This document shows, piece after piece, positions 57,902 to 64,000 of a DNA stretch of 64,000 bases. Source of the stretch: DAOUKH01 sp965207995 (GTDB taxonomy: Bacteria > Chloroflexota > Dehalococcoidia > SHYB01); contig OZ242299.1 in the NCBI GenBank assembly GCA_965207995.1, positions 1,922,001 through 1,986,000 of the forward strand. The letters run 5' to 3'. Within the stretch, counting starts at the first letter, position 1; each line of letters starts with the position of its first letter. Position numbers and translations under genes: made by a program. Below the pieces are notes generated by a model, which did not search any database, was not told the origin of the DNA, and saw only the letters and a list, made by a program, of their open reading frames with translations.

Positions 57902-58582
57902 ATGCGTCGCATCCTGATCGTGGGGGGCGAGAGCCCCGGAAGCCAGACCGCGATGGCCGCCTCCGCCATGAGCGACGCATTCCCGTTGCTGGCCGTCGAC
58001 CCCGCCGAGGCCCGCGAGCTGCTCTCCCGCGAGCAGCCGGACCTCGTCGTCGTCGATTGCTCGATACGCTCGCCCGGCGACGACGAGATCGCCGCGCTGA
58101 TGACGCTGTGCACCGAGTCGGCCCCGCGCATCCCGGTCCTCGCGCTCATCCCGAACCAGAGCCTGGCGGACTATGCCCACGCCGGCGGCTTCGACGACTT
58201 CTCGCTCTCCCCGCACCGTCCCCAGGAACTCGTCCTGCGCATGAAGCGCCTGATCGAGCGGGCCGACCCGCAGGACGGCGACCAGACCATCCGCGCGGGC
58301 GACCTCGCCATCGACCTCTCGCGGTACGAGGTGACGCAGGGCGGTCGCCGCATGGAGCTCACCTTCAAGGAATACGAGCTCCTGAAGTTCTTCGCCACGA
58401 ACCCGGGGAAGGTCTTCTCCAGGGAGCACCTCCTGAATGCCGTGTGGGGCTATGACTACTACGGCGGCACGCGCACCGTTGACGTCCACATCCGGCGGCT
58501 GCGAAGCAAGATCGAGAACGGGCCGGCCACCTTCATCGACACGGTGCGCAACGTCGGCTACCGCTTCCGGGACGACCCGTAG
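57902..58582 (+). CDS. GlnR-like OmpR-family regulator with degenerate receiver
   Basis: 226 residues. The C-terminal winged helix (from about residue 130) reads RRMELTFKEYELLKFFATNP, VFSREHLLNAVWGYDYYGGT and VDVHIRRLRSKIE, the OmpR type. In the N-terminal receiver the usual acidic pair is Gly-Gly (LIVGGE), the Lys position is Ser103 (LSPHRPQEL) and the Ser/Thr switch is not seen; Asp52 (VVVDCS) remains. Actinobacterial GlnR has the same kind of non-phosphorylated receiver and controls glnA, which is the next gene, 165 bp downstream. No histidine kinase is nearby. Confidence 0.88.
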   Translation: MRRILIVGGESPGSQTAMAASAMSDAFPLLAVDPAEARELLSREQPDLVVVDCSIRSPGDDEIAALMTLCTESAPRIPVLALIPNQSLADYAHAGGFDDFSLSPHRPQELVLRMKRLIERADPQDGDQTIRAGDLAIDLSRYEVTQGGRRMELTFKEYELLKFFATNPGKVFSREHLLNAVWGYDYYGGTRTVDVHIRRLRSKIENGPATFIDTVRNVGYRFRDDP

Positions 58583-58611
58583 CCCGGCCCCGTTCTTCCT
58601 GCCGGCTCGCG

Positions 58612-58629
58612 GTTAACAATGCTGTTACA
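58612..58629 (+). promoter_or_regulatory. GTTAAC/GTTACA tandem sites, candidate regulator box for glnA
   Basis: GTTAAC (58612-58617) and GTTACA (58624-58629), 12 bp start to start. The spacing places them on nearly the same face of the helix, directly upstream of the -35 at 58637. They resemble the GTnAC-n6-GnAAC plan of GlnR boxes. Confidence 0.4.
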
Positions 58630-58636
58630 TAGGCGT

Positions 58637-58666
58637 CTGGCATCCGCGAGGCCGCCTGACGATAAT
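58637..58666 (+). promoter_or_regulatory. putative glnA promoter
   Basis: CTGGCA (58637-58642), 18 bp, GATAAT (58661-58666), leader about 75 nt before the ATG. The -35 is imperfect, which would suit an activated promoter. Confidence 0.5.
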
Positions 58667-58746
58667 CGACGTGAGACCCGTGCCGCGGCGACGTTTGCGG
58701 CTGCTTGCGGCGCGGCGGGGGCGCACGCCCGGAGGAGCTACACAAC

Positions 58747-60204
58747 ATGCCCAAGTTCACCAGCCCGCAGGAAGTCCTCGACTACATTGAGTCCGAGGGC
58801 ATCCGGATCATCGACATCAAGTTCACCGACCTGCTCGGCACCCTGCAGCATTTCTCGGTGACGAACCAAGAGTTCGACATGGGAGCCTTCGAGAACGGTC
58901 TCGGCTTCGACGGGTCGAGCATCCGCGGCTTCCAGGACATCAACGAGAGCGACATGCTGCTCTTCCCCGACCCCACGACGGCCTACGACGAGCCGTTCTA
59001 CGAGGAAGAGACGCTCAGCATCTCCTGCGACATCAGAGACCCGATCACCCGCGACCGCTACAGCCGGGACCCGCGCTACGTGGCGACTAAGGCCGAGGAG
59101 TTCCTAAAGTCAACCGGCATCGCCGACGCCAGCTTCTGGGGCCCCGAGCTTGAGTTCTTCATCTTCGACGGCATGTCGTTCGACCAGAACGCGCACTCCG
59201 CCCACTACCTCCTAGAGTCGGACGAAGGCATCTGGCACTCGGGCCGAGACGCAGGCATCTTCGGCGTAGGGGACGGCGACTACCCGCCGAACCTGGCCTA
59301 CCGTCCCAAGCACAAGGGCGGCTACTTCCCCACCCCGCCCATCGACACGCTTCAGGACATCCGCTCCGAGATGGTCACGACACTCATGGACCTCGGCGTG
59401 CGGATGGAGGTCCACCACCACGAGGTCGCCACGGCGGGCCAGGGCGAGGTCGACCTACGCTACGGCCCCCTCCGCGACCAGGCCGACACGGTGATTCTGG
59501 CCAAGCACGTCATGCGCAACGTGGCCTTCCGCAACGACAAGGTGCTGACCTTCATGCCGAAGCCGATCTTCGGCGACAACGGCACGGGCATGCACGTCCA
59601 TCAAAGCCTGTGGAAGGACGGCGTGAACCTCTTCTACGACGAGCAGGGCTACGGCCTCATCAGCGAGATGGCCCGCTACTACATCGGCGGGCTGCTGAAG
59701 CACGCCGGCGCGATCCTGGCCTTTGCCGCCCCCACCACCAACTCTTATAAGCGGCTGGTGCCCGGCTTCGAGGCCCCGGTCAACCTTGCCTTCTCGCAGC
59801 GGAACCGCAGCGCCTGTGTCCGCATCCCGGTGGCCGCCACCGGCCCGGCGGCGCGCCGCATCGAGTTCCGCCCGCCCGACGCGACGGCCAACCCTTACCT
59901 CGCCTTCCCCGCCATGCTCATGGCCGGCCTCGACGGCATCATCAACAAGATCGATCCCGGCGAGCCGCTCGACGCCGACATCTACCACCTGCCGCCCGAA
60001 GAGCTCGCCAAGGTCAAGACGGTGCCCCACAGCCTCGAAGAGGCCCTCGCCACCCTGGAGGAAGACAGCGAGTTCCTCCTCCGCGGCGACGTCTTCACCC
60101 CAGACCTCATCGAGACCTGGATCGCCTACAAGCGCGAGAACGAGGTCGACGAGCTCCGCCTCCGCCCACACCCCTACGAGTTCTTCATGTACTCGGACTA
60201 CTAG
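58747..60204 (+). CDS. glnA: glutamine synthetase type I
   Basis: 485 residues from the ATG with GGAGGAGC upstream. Markers: GLGFDGSSIRGFQDINESDM, PELEFFIFD, HHHEVATAGQGEVD, NGTGMHVHQSLWKDG, the KRLVPGFEAPVNLAFS ATP-site segment and RIEFRPPDATANPYLAF. Tyr413 in DIYHLPPEE lies at the adenylylation-loop position of GSI-beta enzymes, so modification by a GlnE-like enzyme is possible. It catalyses ATP-dependent glutamate + ammonia to glutamine. A strong terminator follows. Confidence 0.97.
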   Translation: MPKFTSPQEVLDYIESEGIRIIDIKFTDLLGTLQHFSVTNQEFDMGAFENGLGFDGSSIRGFQDINESDMLLFPDPTTAYDEPFYEEETLSISCDIRDPITRDRYSRDPRYVATKAEEFLKSTGIADASFWGPELEFFIFDGMSFDQNAHSAHYLLESDEGIWHSGRDAGIFGVGDGDYPPNLAYRPKHKGGYFPTPPIDTLQDIRSEMVTTLMDLGVRMEVHHHEVATAGQGEVDLRYGPLRDQADTVILAKHVMRNVAFRNDKVLTFMPKPIFGDNGTGMHVHQSLWKDGVNLFYDEQGYGLISEMARYYIGGLLKHAGAILAFAAPTTNSYKRLVPGFEAPVNLAFSQRNRSACVRIPVAATGPAARRIEFRPPDATANPYLAFPAMLMAGLDGIINKIDPGEPLDADIYHLPPEELAKVKTVPHSLEEALATLEEDSEFLLRGDVFTPDLIETWIAYKRENEVDELRLRPHPYEFFMYSDY

Positions 60205-60228
60205 CCCGCGCCCGCCACACCGAAGAGC

Positions 60229-60262
60229 AAAGAGGGCCCGGACATCCGGGCCCTCTTCTCTT
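60229..60262 (+). terminator. Rho-independent terminator after glnA
   Basis: AGAGGGCCCGGA (60231-60242) pairs with TCCGGGCCCTCT (60245-60256), then TCTCTTT. The stem is very stable. Confidence 0.85.
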
Positions 60263-60276
60263 TGAGACACCCCAAA

Positions 60277-60308
60277 CCTCTCTCCCACCGGGAGAGACTG
60301 AGAGAGGG
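60277..60308. repeat. type B head element
   Basis: CCTCTCTCCCACCGGGAGAG followed by ACTGAGAGAGGG: matches the first 32 bp of type B but without its two G/C hairpins. It lies in the 400-bp glnA to NTF2-like gap, which otherwise holds the glnA terminator, 60337-60371, 60444-60517 and 60556-60584. Confidence 0.6.
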
Positions 60309-60336
60309 CCGGGGCGGGGCACGGTGGTCCCCTCTT

Positions 60337-60371
60337 CCCCCTCTCCCGCTGGGAGAGGGTTGGGATGAGGG
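60337..60371. repeat. palindromic CCCTCTCCCGC-type repeat
   Basis: CCCCCTCTCCCGCTGGGAGA GGGTTGGGATGAGGG: hairpin CCCTCTCCC/GGGAGAGGG with a GCT loop plus direct tail. It is related to the type B head; a similar sequence is known as a dispersed intergenic element in many bacteria. Confidence 0.6.
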
Positions 60372-60443
60372 CGGGGCGCGGGGAGGGGTGCGCCAACCTC
60401 AACGCAACCTGCGGCCCCATTCCGCAAAGGGGGCCACTTTAAG

Positions 60444-60517
60444 CCTCTCCCCCTCTGGGGGAGACTGAGAGAGCGCGCGCGCCGCCAGGCGCGCGGGCGC
60501 CCGCGGGGCGCTGCTCT
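60444..60517. repeat. type B three-hairpin repeat (copy 3)
   Basis: 74 bp, head and both hairpins as in copy 1, with a few changes (GAGCGCGCGC, GCGCGGGCGCC). Confidence 0.85.
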
Positions 60518-60535
60518 TCCCAGCGCGCCCAGCGT

Positions 60536-60541
60536 TATAAT
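60536..60541 (+). promoter_or_regulatory. -10 box for the NTF2-like gene
   Basis: TATAAT immediately after type B copy 3; leader about 60 nt and containing type A copy 4. Confidence 0.35.
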
Positions 60542-60555
60542 CGCGTCCCATTCCT

Positions 60556-60584
60556 CCCCTGTAGGGGCGATTCACGAATCGCCC
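60556..60584. repeat. type A repeat (copy 4)
   Basis: CCCCTGTAGGGG then CGATTCACGAATCG and CCC. It lies inside the predicted 5' leader of the NTF2-like gene. Confidence 0.75.
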
Positions 60585-60604
60585 TCTCTCCAGGCGGTCA
60601 CCCC

Positions 60605-61000
60605 ATGACCCAGTCGAGCGACGAAGCGGCGGTGTTGGCGGCGAACACTGCCTTCTACGCCGCCTTCGAGAGCCTGAGCATCGAGGCGATGGACGCCGTC
60701 TGGGACGACGAAGAGCCGGTCCTCTGCATCCACCCCGGCTGGCCGCTCCTTAGCGGCCGCGAGCCGGTGATGGAAAGCTGGCGACGCATCTTCGAGAACG
60801 CGACGCTGATGCACTTCGACATCACCGGCGCCGAGGTAGTCGTCGAGGGCGACGCCGCTTGGGTCTCGTGCACCGAGAACCTCACGCAGGTGCTCGACGG
60901 GCGCGTCGTCGACGGCAAGATCCAGGCTACGAACCTGTTCAGACGGCGTCTCGGCGAGTGGCGCGTCGCCCACCACCACGGCTCGCCCGTCGGCCAGTAG
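60605..61000 (+). CDS. NTF2-like/SnoaL-type protein
   Basis: 131 residues: AANTAFYAAFESLSIEAMDAVWDD, CIHPGWPLLSGREPVMESW and a closing FRRRLGEWRVAHHHGSP. This is the cystatin-like alpha+beta cone of ketosteroid-isomerase/NTF2 proteins, in the SnoaL-like stress-related group. No catalytic residues can be assigned. It stops 10 bp before the stop of moaE on the other strand. Confidence 0.82.
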   Translation: MTQSSDEAAVLAANTAFYAAFESLSIEAMDAVWDDEEPVLCIHPGWPLLSGREPVMESWRRIFENATLMHFDITGAEVVVEGDAAWVSCTENLTQVLDGRVVDGKIQATNLFRRRLGEWRVAHHHGSPVGQ

Positions 61001-61009
61001 GGGGCGGCC

Positions 61010-61423
61010 TCAGGCGCCTTCGGTGCCGACCCAGTGCTCCCCGTCGACCCAGACTTCCTTCTTCCAGATCGGCACGATCTCCTTGATCCGCTCGATCGTG
61101 TAGAGGCAGGCGTCGAAGCCGGGCCGGCGGTGCTTCGCGGCGACGGAGACCACGAGGCTTGTCTCGCCCACGTTTAGCTTGCCGATGCGGTGGTAGATCG
61201 CGATGTCCTCGACGTCCTCCCGCTGCCGCACCTCGTCGGCGATCTCGCGGAGCTTCGCCTCCGCCATCGCCGGGTAGGCCTCGTAGTCGAGGTAGTCGAC
61301 CTTGCGGCCTTCGCTCCAGAGCCGGACGGTCCCCTGGAACGTCAGCACCGCGCCATGCACCTGCGGCGACAGACTGGCCTCGACCTCCCGCGGGTCCATC
61401 TCGTCGCGCGTCACGATGATCAT
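61010..61423 (-). CDS. moaE: molybdopterin synthase catalytic subunit
   Basis: 137 residues: VHGAVLTFQGTVRLWSEGRK, LDYEAYPAMAEAKLREIADE, IYHRIGKLNVGETSLVVSVAAKHR and YTIERIKEIVPIWKKEVW, the MoaE signature with active Lys residues. It inserts two sulfurs carried by MoaD into precursor Z. ATG overlaps the MoaD stop by 3 bp (ATGA), and its Shine-Dalgarno GGAGG lies inside moaD. Confidence 0.94.
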   Translation of the reverse strand: MIIVTRDEMDPREVEASLSPQVHGAVLTFQGTVRLWSEGRKVDYLDYEAYPAMAEAKLREIADEVRQREDVEDIAIYHRIGKLNVGETSLVVSVAAKHRRPGFDACLYTIERIKEIVPIWKKEVWVDGEHWVGTEGA

Positions 61424-61692
61424 CGACCGCCTCCGTTCATGGAGGGCGCGCCGCCGCTCACCGGCGGGATGAAGGCGACCTCGTCGCCCTCCGCCAATGG
61501 ATGGTCGTGCCCCACGTACTCCTGGTTGACGGCGGCCACGAGCGCCGACGGGTTGGGACACAGTCCGGGATGGTCCTGCATGACGGCCTCGATCAGGTCG
61601 CCGACGGTCGACCCGCCGCCGACCTCGTAGTCGGCGGTCTCCCTGCCGATGCGCTCGCGGTAGAGCGCGAAGAACCTCGCCCGTACGTTCAT
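61420..61692 (-). CDS. moaD: molybdopterin synthase sulfur-carrier subunit (C-terminal extension)
   Basis: 90 residues of the ubiquitin-like MoaD fold: VRARFFALYRERIGRETADYE, GDLIEAVMQDHPGL, VNQEYVGHDHPLAEGDEVAFIPPVSGG. In the family the chain ends at Gly-Gly, which is thiocarboxylated. Here nine further residues follow (APSMNGGGR). They include the sequence that serves as the moaE ribosome-binding site. Either the extension is cut off or the last residues differ from the standard. Other Mo-cofactor genes are not in the window. Confidence 0.9.
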   Translation of the reverse strand: MNVRARFFALYRERIGRETADYEVGGGSTVGDLIEAVMQDHPGLCPNPSALVAAVNQEYVGHDHPLAEGDEVAFIPPVSGGAPSMNGGGR

Positions 61693-61721
61693 CAAGAGTT
61701 CACCGTCGTCCGCCAGAGGAA

Positions 61722-61751
61722 ATTATAGAGGCCGCCCCGATTCCGGCTCAA
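61722..61751 (-). promoter_or_regulatory. promoter of moaD-moaE
   Basis: Leftward TTGAGC (61751-61746), 18 bp, TATAAT (61727-61722), about 30 nt before the moaD ATG. Confidence 0.6.
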
Positions 61752-61780
61752 CCGGACGTCGCGACGATGGCGGGCGACCT

Positions 61781-61814
61781 CCCCTGTAGGGGCGATTCGC
61801 GAATCGCCCGTTCC
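61781..61814. repeat. type A repeat (copy 5)
   Basis: CCCCTGTAGGGG followed by CGATTCGCGAATCG and CCCGTTCC; core identical to copy 1. It lies between moaD and the CoA-transferase end. Confidence 0.8.
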
Positions 61815-61887
61815 TATCCCCCGAATGGCCTCGCGCGGCTTGACCAAGGTTACGCAAGGTCCCCGGAGGCCGCCCCGGCGCCTTCGC

Positions 61888-63102
61888 CTAGTAGAACACC
61901 TTCCGCGCCTCCAGCTCGGCGACGCGCTCCTCGGTCAGGCCGAAGAAGCCCTGGTAGAAGGCCTGGTTGTCCCCGCCGACGGGCTGGCCGAGCCGCCGGA
62001 AGCCTCCGGGAGTGCGGCTCAGACGCCACGAGACGCCGTAGGTGATCAGGTCGCGGTCGAAGCCCGTCTCATCCATCTTGATCGAGGTGCGGCGGAAGCG
62101 GTGGTGCTCGTCGTGGTAGATCTCGGCGATGGTGAAGGCGGGCGTGGCCGCGACGCCGGCCGCCTGCAGGATCTCTGTCGCCTCGTAGTTGCTCCGCCCG
62201 CGGGTCCACGACGCCACGATCTCGTCGACCTCGTCACGCCGCTCGACCCGCTTGGCCATCTCGTTGAAACGGACGTCGGCGGCAAGCTCGGGGCGGCCGA
62301 TCGCGCCGCAGAGCGCCGCCCACTCCTCCTCCTTCGCCACGGCGACACCGACCCACCGGTCCTCCTCCGACGTGGGGTAGACGCCGTGCGGCGACTGCCA
62401 GGGGTGCCGGTTCCCTTGCGGCGTCGGGTTCCGCCCGGTCATCTGCATCTCGACGATGGGCTCGCCGAGCAGCCCCGTGAGGAACTCGGCAAAGCTCATG
62501 TCCATGTGCCCGCCTTCCCCCGTCTCCTCGCGGCGGTAGAGGGCGAGAAAGACCGCGTAGGACGCCGCCATCCCCATCGCCGGGTCGGCGTCCCAGTACG
62601 ACGACATGAAGACGTCGTCCCCGGGGTAGCCCACGAGCAAATCGCTGCCGACCACGGCGTTCATCGCGGGGCCGAAGGCGACGAGATCGCTCCATGGCCC
62701 GTCCTGGCCCGCCGCCGAGATGGTTGCCATGACGATGTCGGGCCGCAGCTTGCGCACGTCGGCGTAGGTCAGCTTGAGCTTCTTGAGGACCCGCGGCGAC
62801 AGGTTGCAGACGAAGACGTCGGCGGTTCGTAGCAGGTCGTGGAAGTACGCCATCCCCTCCGGTTCGCGGATGTTGAGGGTGACGTAGGCGGCGCGGCTGC
62901 GGGCGTGGCGCTGGTAGTCCAGGAGGTGGCGGTACTCGTGCTTCACCGCGCCGCCCACGCGGGCCACGTCGGTGCTCGCCATCGACTCCACCCGGATGAC
63001 CTCGGCCCCCATGTCGCCGAGCGACGACGCAAGCTGCGGCGCCGCCCAGATCTGCGAAATCTCGACCACGCGGTAGCCGTCCAGCGGATACCGGCCGGTC
63101 AC
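61888..63102 (-). CDS. family III CoA-transferase, Asp-containing
   Basis: 404 residues from the GTG at 63102, overlapping the upstream TGA by 4 bp. LDGYRVVEISQIWAAPQLASSL, GAEVIRVESMAS, VFVCNLSPRVLKKL, YRREETGEGGHMDMS. Asp173 in YWDADPAMG is at the catalytic position. C-terminal QPVGGDNQAFYQ is where other members have LGEHN. It forms the fourth pair of such genes with 63099-64000, in which both partners appear to have an Asp. Confidence 0.9.
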   Translation of the reverse strand: MTGRYPLDGYRVVEISQIWAAPQLASSLGDMGAEVIRVESMASTDVARVGGAVKHEYRHLLDYQRHARSRAAYVTLNIREPEGMAYFHDLLRTADVFVCNLSPRVLKKLKLTYADVRKLRPDIVMATISAAGQDGPWSDLVAFGPAMNAVVGSDLLVGYPGDDVFMSSYWDADPAMGMAASYAVFLALYRREETGEGGHMDMSFAEFLTGLLGEPIVEMQMTGRNPTPQGNRHPWQSPHGVYPTSEEDRWVGVAVAKEEEWAALCGAIGRPELAADVRFNEMAKRVERRDEVDEIVASWTRGRSNYEATEILQAAGVAATPAFTIAEIYHDEHHRFRRTSIKMDETGFDRDLITYGVSWRLSRTPGGFRRLGQPVGGDNQAFYQGFFGLTEERVAELEARKVFY

Positions 63103-64000
63103 GACACGACCTCCGCCCGCCGCAGGTCTGCGACGCGGTCCGCTCCCAATCCCAGCAGCCCGCCGAGCACATAGCCGTTGTGCTCGCCGAGCCGGGGCGC
63201 GCGCGTGCCCGGCGCGTCGGCCTCGCCGCCCGGAGCCCCCGTGCCGAACAGAGGCCCCGGCAGACGCCAGCGCCGACCCCCGCCGTCCTCTGCCTCGCGC
63301 CAGTAGCCCCGGCCTTCGAGCAGGTTCCACGCGAGCACGTCCTCGACGGTCTGCGCGGCGTGCCAGGGCAGGCCGTTCTCGCGGCACATCTTCCAGAACT
63401 CGTCCTTCGTGAAGCCCGCCAGGAACCCCTTCAGATGCTCGTCGACCTCCTTGGCGTAGAGCGCGCCGATCTCGGTCCGGTTCTGGAACCGCGGGTCCTT
63501 CGTCCACTCTGGCCGCCCCATGATGTCGAGCAGCCGTTGCCAGTGGTGCTCGTTGCCCAGGATCATTGAAACATGCCCGTCCTTGCAGGGGAGCACGCTG
63601 TAGGGATAGCTGATGGGCGTGTGCATGCCGTGGCGGCGCGTCTCGTAGCCGTCGGCGGCGTAGGCGATCATGTCGCCGCCGTTGCCGAAGTCGTTCATCG
63701 CGTCGGCAGCCGCGATGTCGACGTGCTGACCGGGACCGTCCCGCCGGCGGGCGAGCAGCGCGAGCAGGACGGCGGGCGCGGCGTTCAGACCGCCCCACAG
63801 GTCGGCGCGGCTGTAGGGCATCGCCAGAGGGTGCCGGTCGGGGTCGCCGATGCGGTGGGCCGCCCCGCCGGCGCAGCTCCCGTTGAGCGCGTACGCCTTG
63901 TGGCGGCTGTACGGCCCCTCCTGCCCGAACACGGTTACCGAGGTCAGCACGACGCTCGGGTTGATCGCCTGGAGCGCTTCGTACTCGAAGCCGAGCGTTT
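63099..64000 (-). CDS. family III CoA-transferase (5' end beyond window)
   Basis: The frame stays open to the right edge; residues LGFEYEALQAINPSVVLTS before VTVFGQEGPYS are in frame and typical, so an internal GTG near 63950 is not the start. The visible part covers the second half: YSRADLWGGLNAAPAVLLALLARRRDGPGQHVDIA, with an Asp at the catalytic position, then DPRFQNRTEIGALY, VEDVLAWNLLEGRGYW and LGEHNGYVLGGLLG. The N-terminal Rossmann part is outside the window. Confidence 0.9.
   Translation of the reverse strand, partial: TLGFEYEALQAINPSVVLTSVTVFGQEGPYSRHKAYALNGSCAGGAAHRIGDPDRHPLAMPYSRADLWGGLNAAPAVLLALLARRRDGPGQHVDIAAADAMNDFGNGGDMIAYAADGYETRRHGMHTPISYPYSVLPCKDGHVSMILGNEHHWQRLLDIMGRPEWTKDPRFQNRTEIGALYAKEVDEHLKGFLAGFTKDEFWKMCRENGLPWHAAQTVEDVLAWNLLEGRGYWREAEDGGGRRWRLPGPLFGTGAPGGEADAPGTRAPRLGEHNGYVLGGLLGLGADRVADLRRAEVVS

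Overview
The window is GC-rich, densely packed bacterial DNA with both strands used and no rRNA or tRNA gene that I could see. The gene content suggests Chloroflexota, most like the SAR202/Dehalococcoidia type. The pointers are many paralogous flavin monooxygenases, family III CoA-transferases, acyl-CoA dehydrogenases and amidohydrolases, lipoproteins with long Thr/Pro linkers, and Gram-positive-style housekeeping genes (yvcK, ricT, a GlnR-like regulator). This assignment is inference; no marker gene was searched.

1-44 kb is mostly catabolic. A leftward set (3182 to 1) holds a frameshifted Zn-ribbon/OB-fold protein, a thiolase, an amidohydrolase and an MFS transporter. Divergent from it are comB, crcB and yvcK. 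At 5573-10040 a luciferase-like monooxygenase, an SDR and two CoA-transferases form a rightward operon, facing a MaoC-like hydratase. A seven-gene leftward operon (19332 to 11450) follows: enoyl-CoA hydratase, two CoA-transferases, a ketosynthase-like/OB-fold fusion, thiolase, amidohydrolase and aquaporin, behind a good sigma70-type promoter. Then come an MFS transporter, an ArsI/CadI-like dioxygenase and a PadR regulator that both carry adjacent cysteine pairs, an acyl-CoA dehydrogenase, and an unrecognised protein next to a UGSC-like protein. A second rightward operon (26203-34386) has two monooxygenases, an acyl-CoA dehydrogenase, a tandem-fused CoA-transferase and a FadN-like bifunctional enzyme. 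A Rieske oxygenase, an oligopeptide-type ABC importer without ATPases, an enoyl-CoA hydratase and a split ADP-forming acyl-CoA synthetase complete this half.

44-62 kb is mainly housekeeping: tsaE, tsaB, ndk, rsfS, mnmA, two DinB proteins, rnhB, yraN, an orphan higA, an acyl-CoA dehydrogenase, a predicted zinc-protease lipoprotein, cvpA, an HNH nuclease, ricT, holB, lysA, a GlnR-like regulator beside glnA, an NTF2-like protein and moaDE. Two families of palindromic repeats sit only in the intergenic gaps of this half. The window ends in another CoA-transferase pair.

The most interesting theme is that family III CoA-transferases occur as adjacent or fused pairs. In three of four loci one partner lacks the catalytic aspartate, which suggests asymmetric two-subunit enzymes. 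Other notable points are the GlnR-like regulator with a degraded receiver beside glnA, the dicysteine ArsI/PadR pair, a MoaD whose C-terminus runs past the required Gly-Gly, and face-to-face promoters at 26.1 kb.
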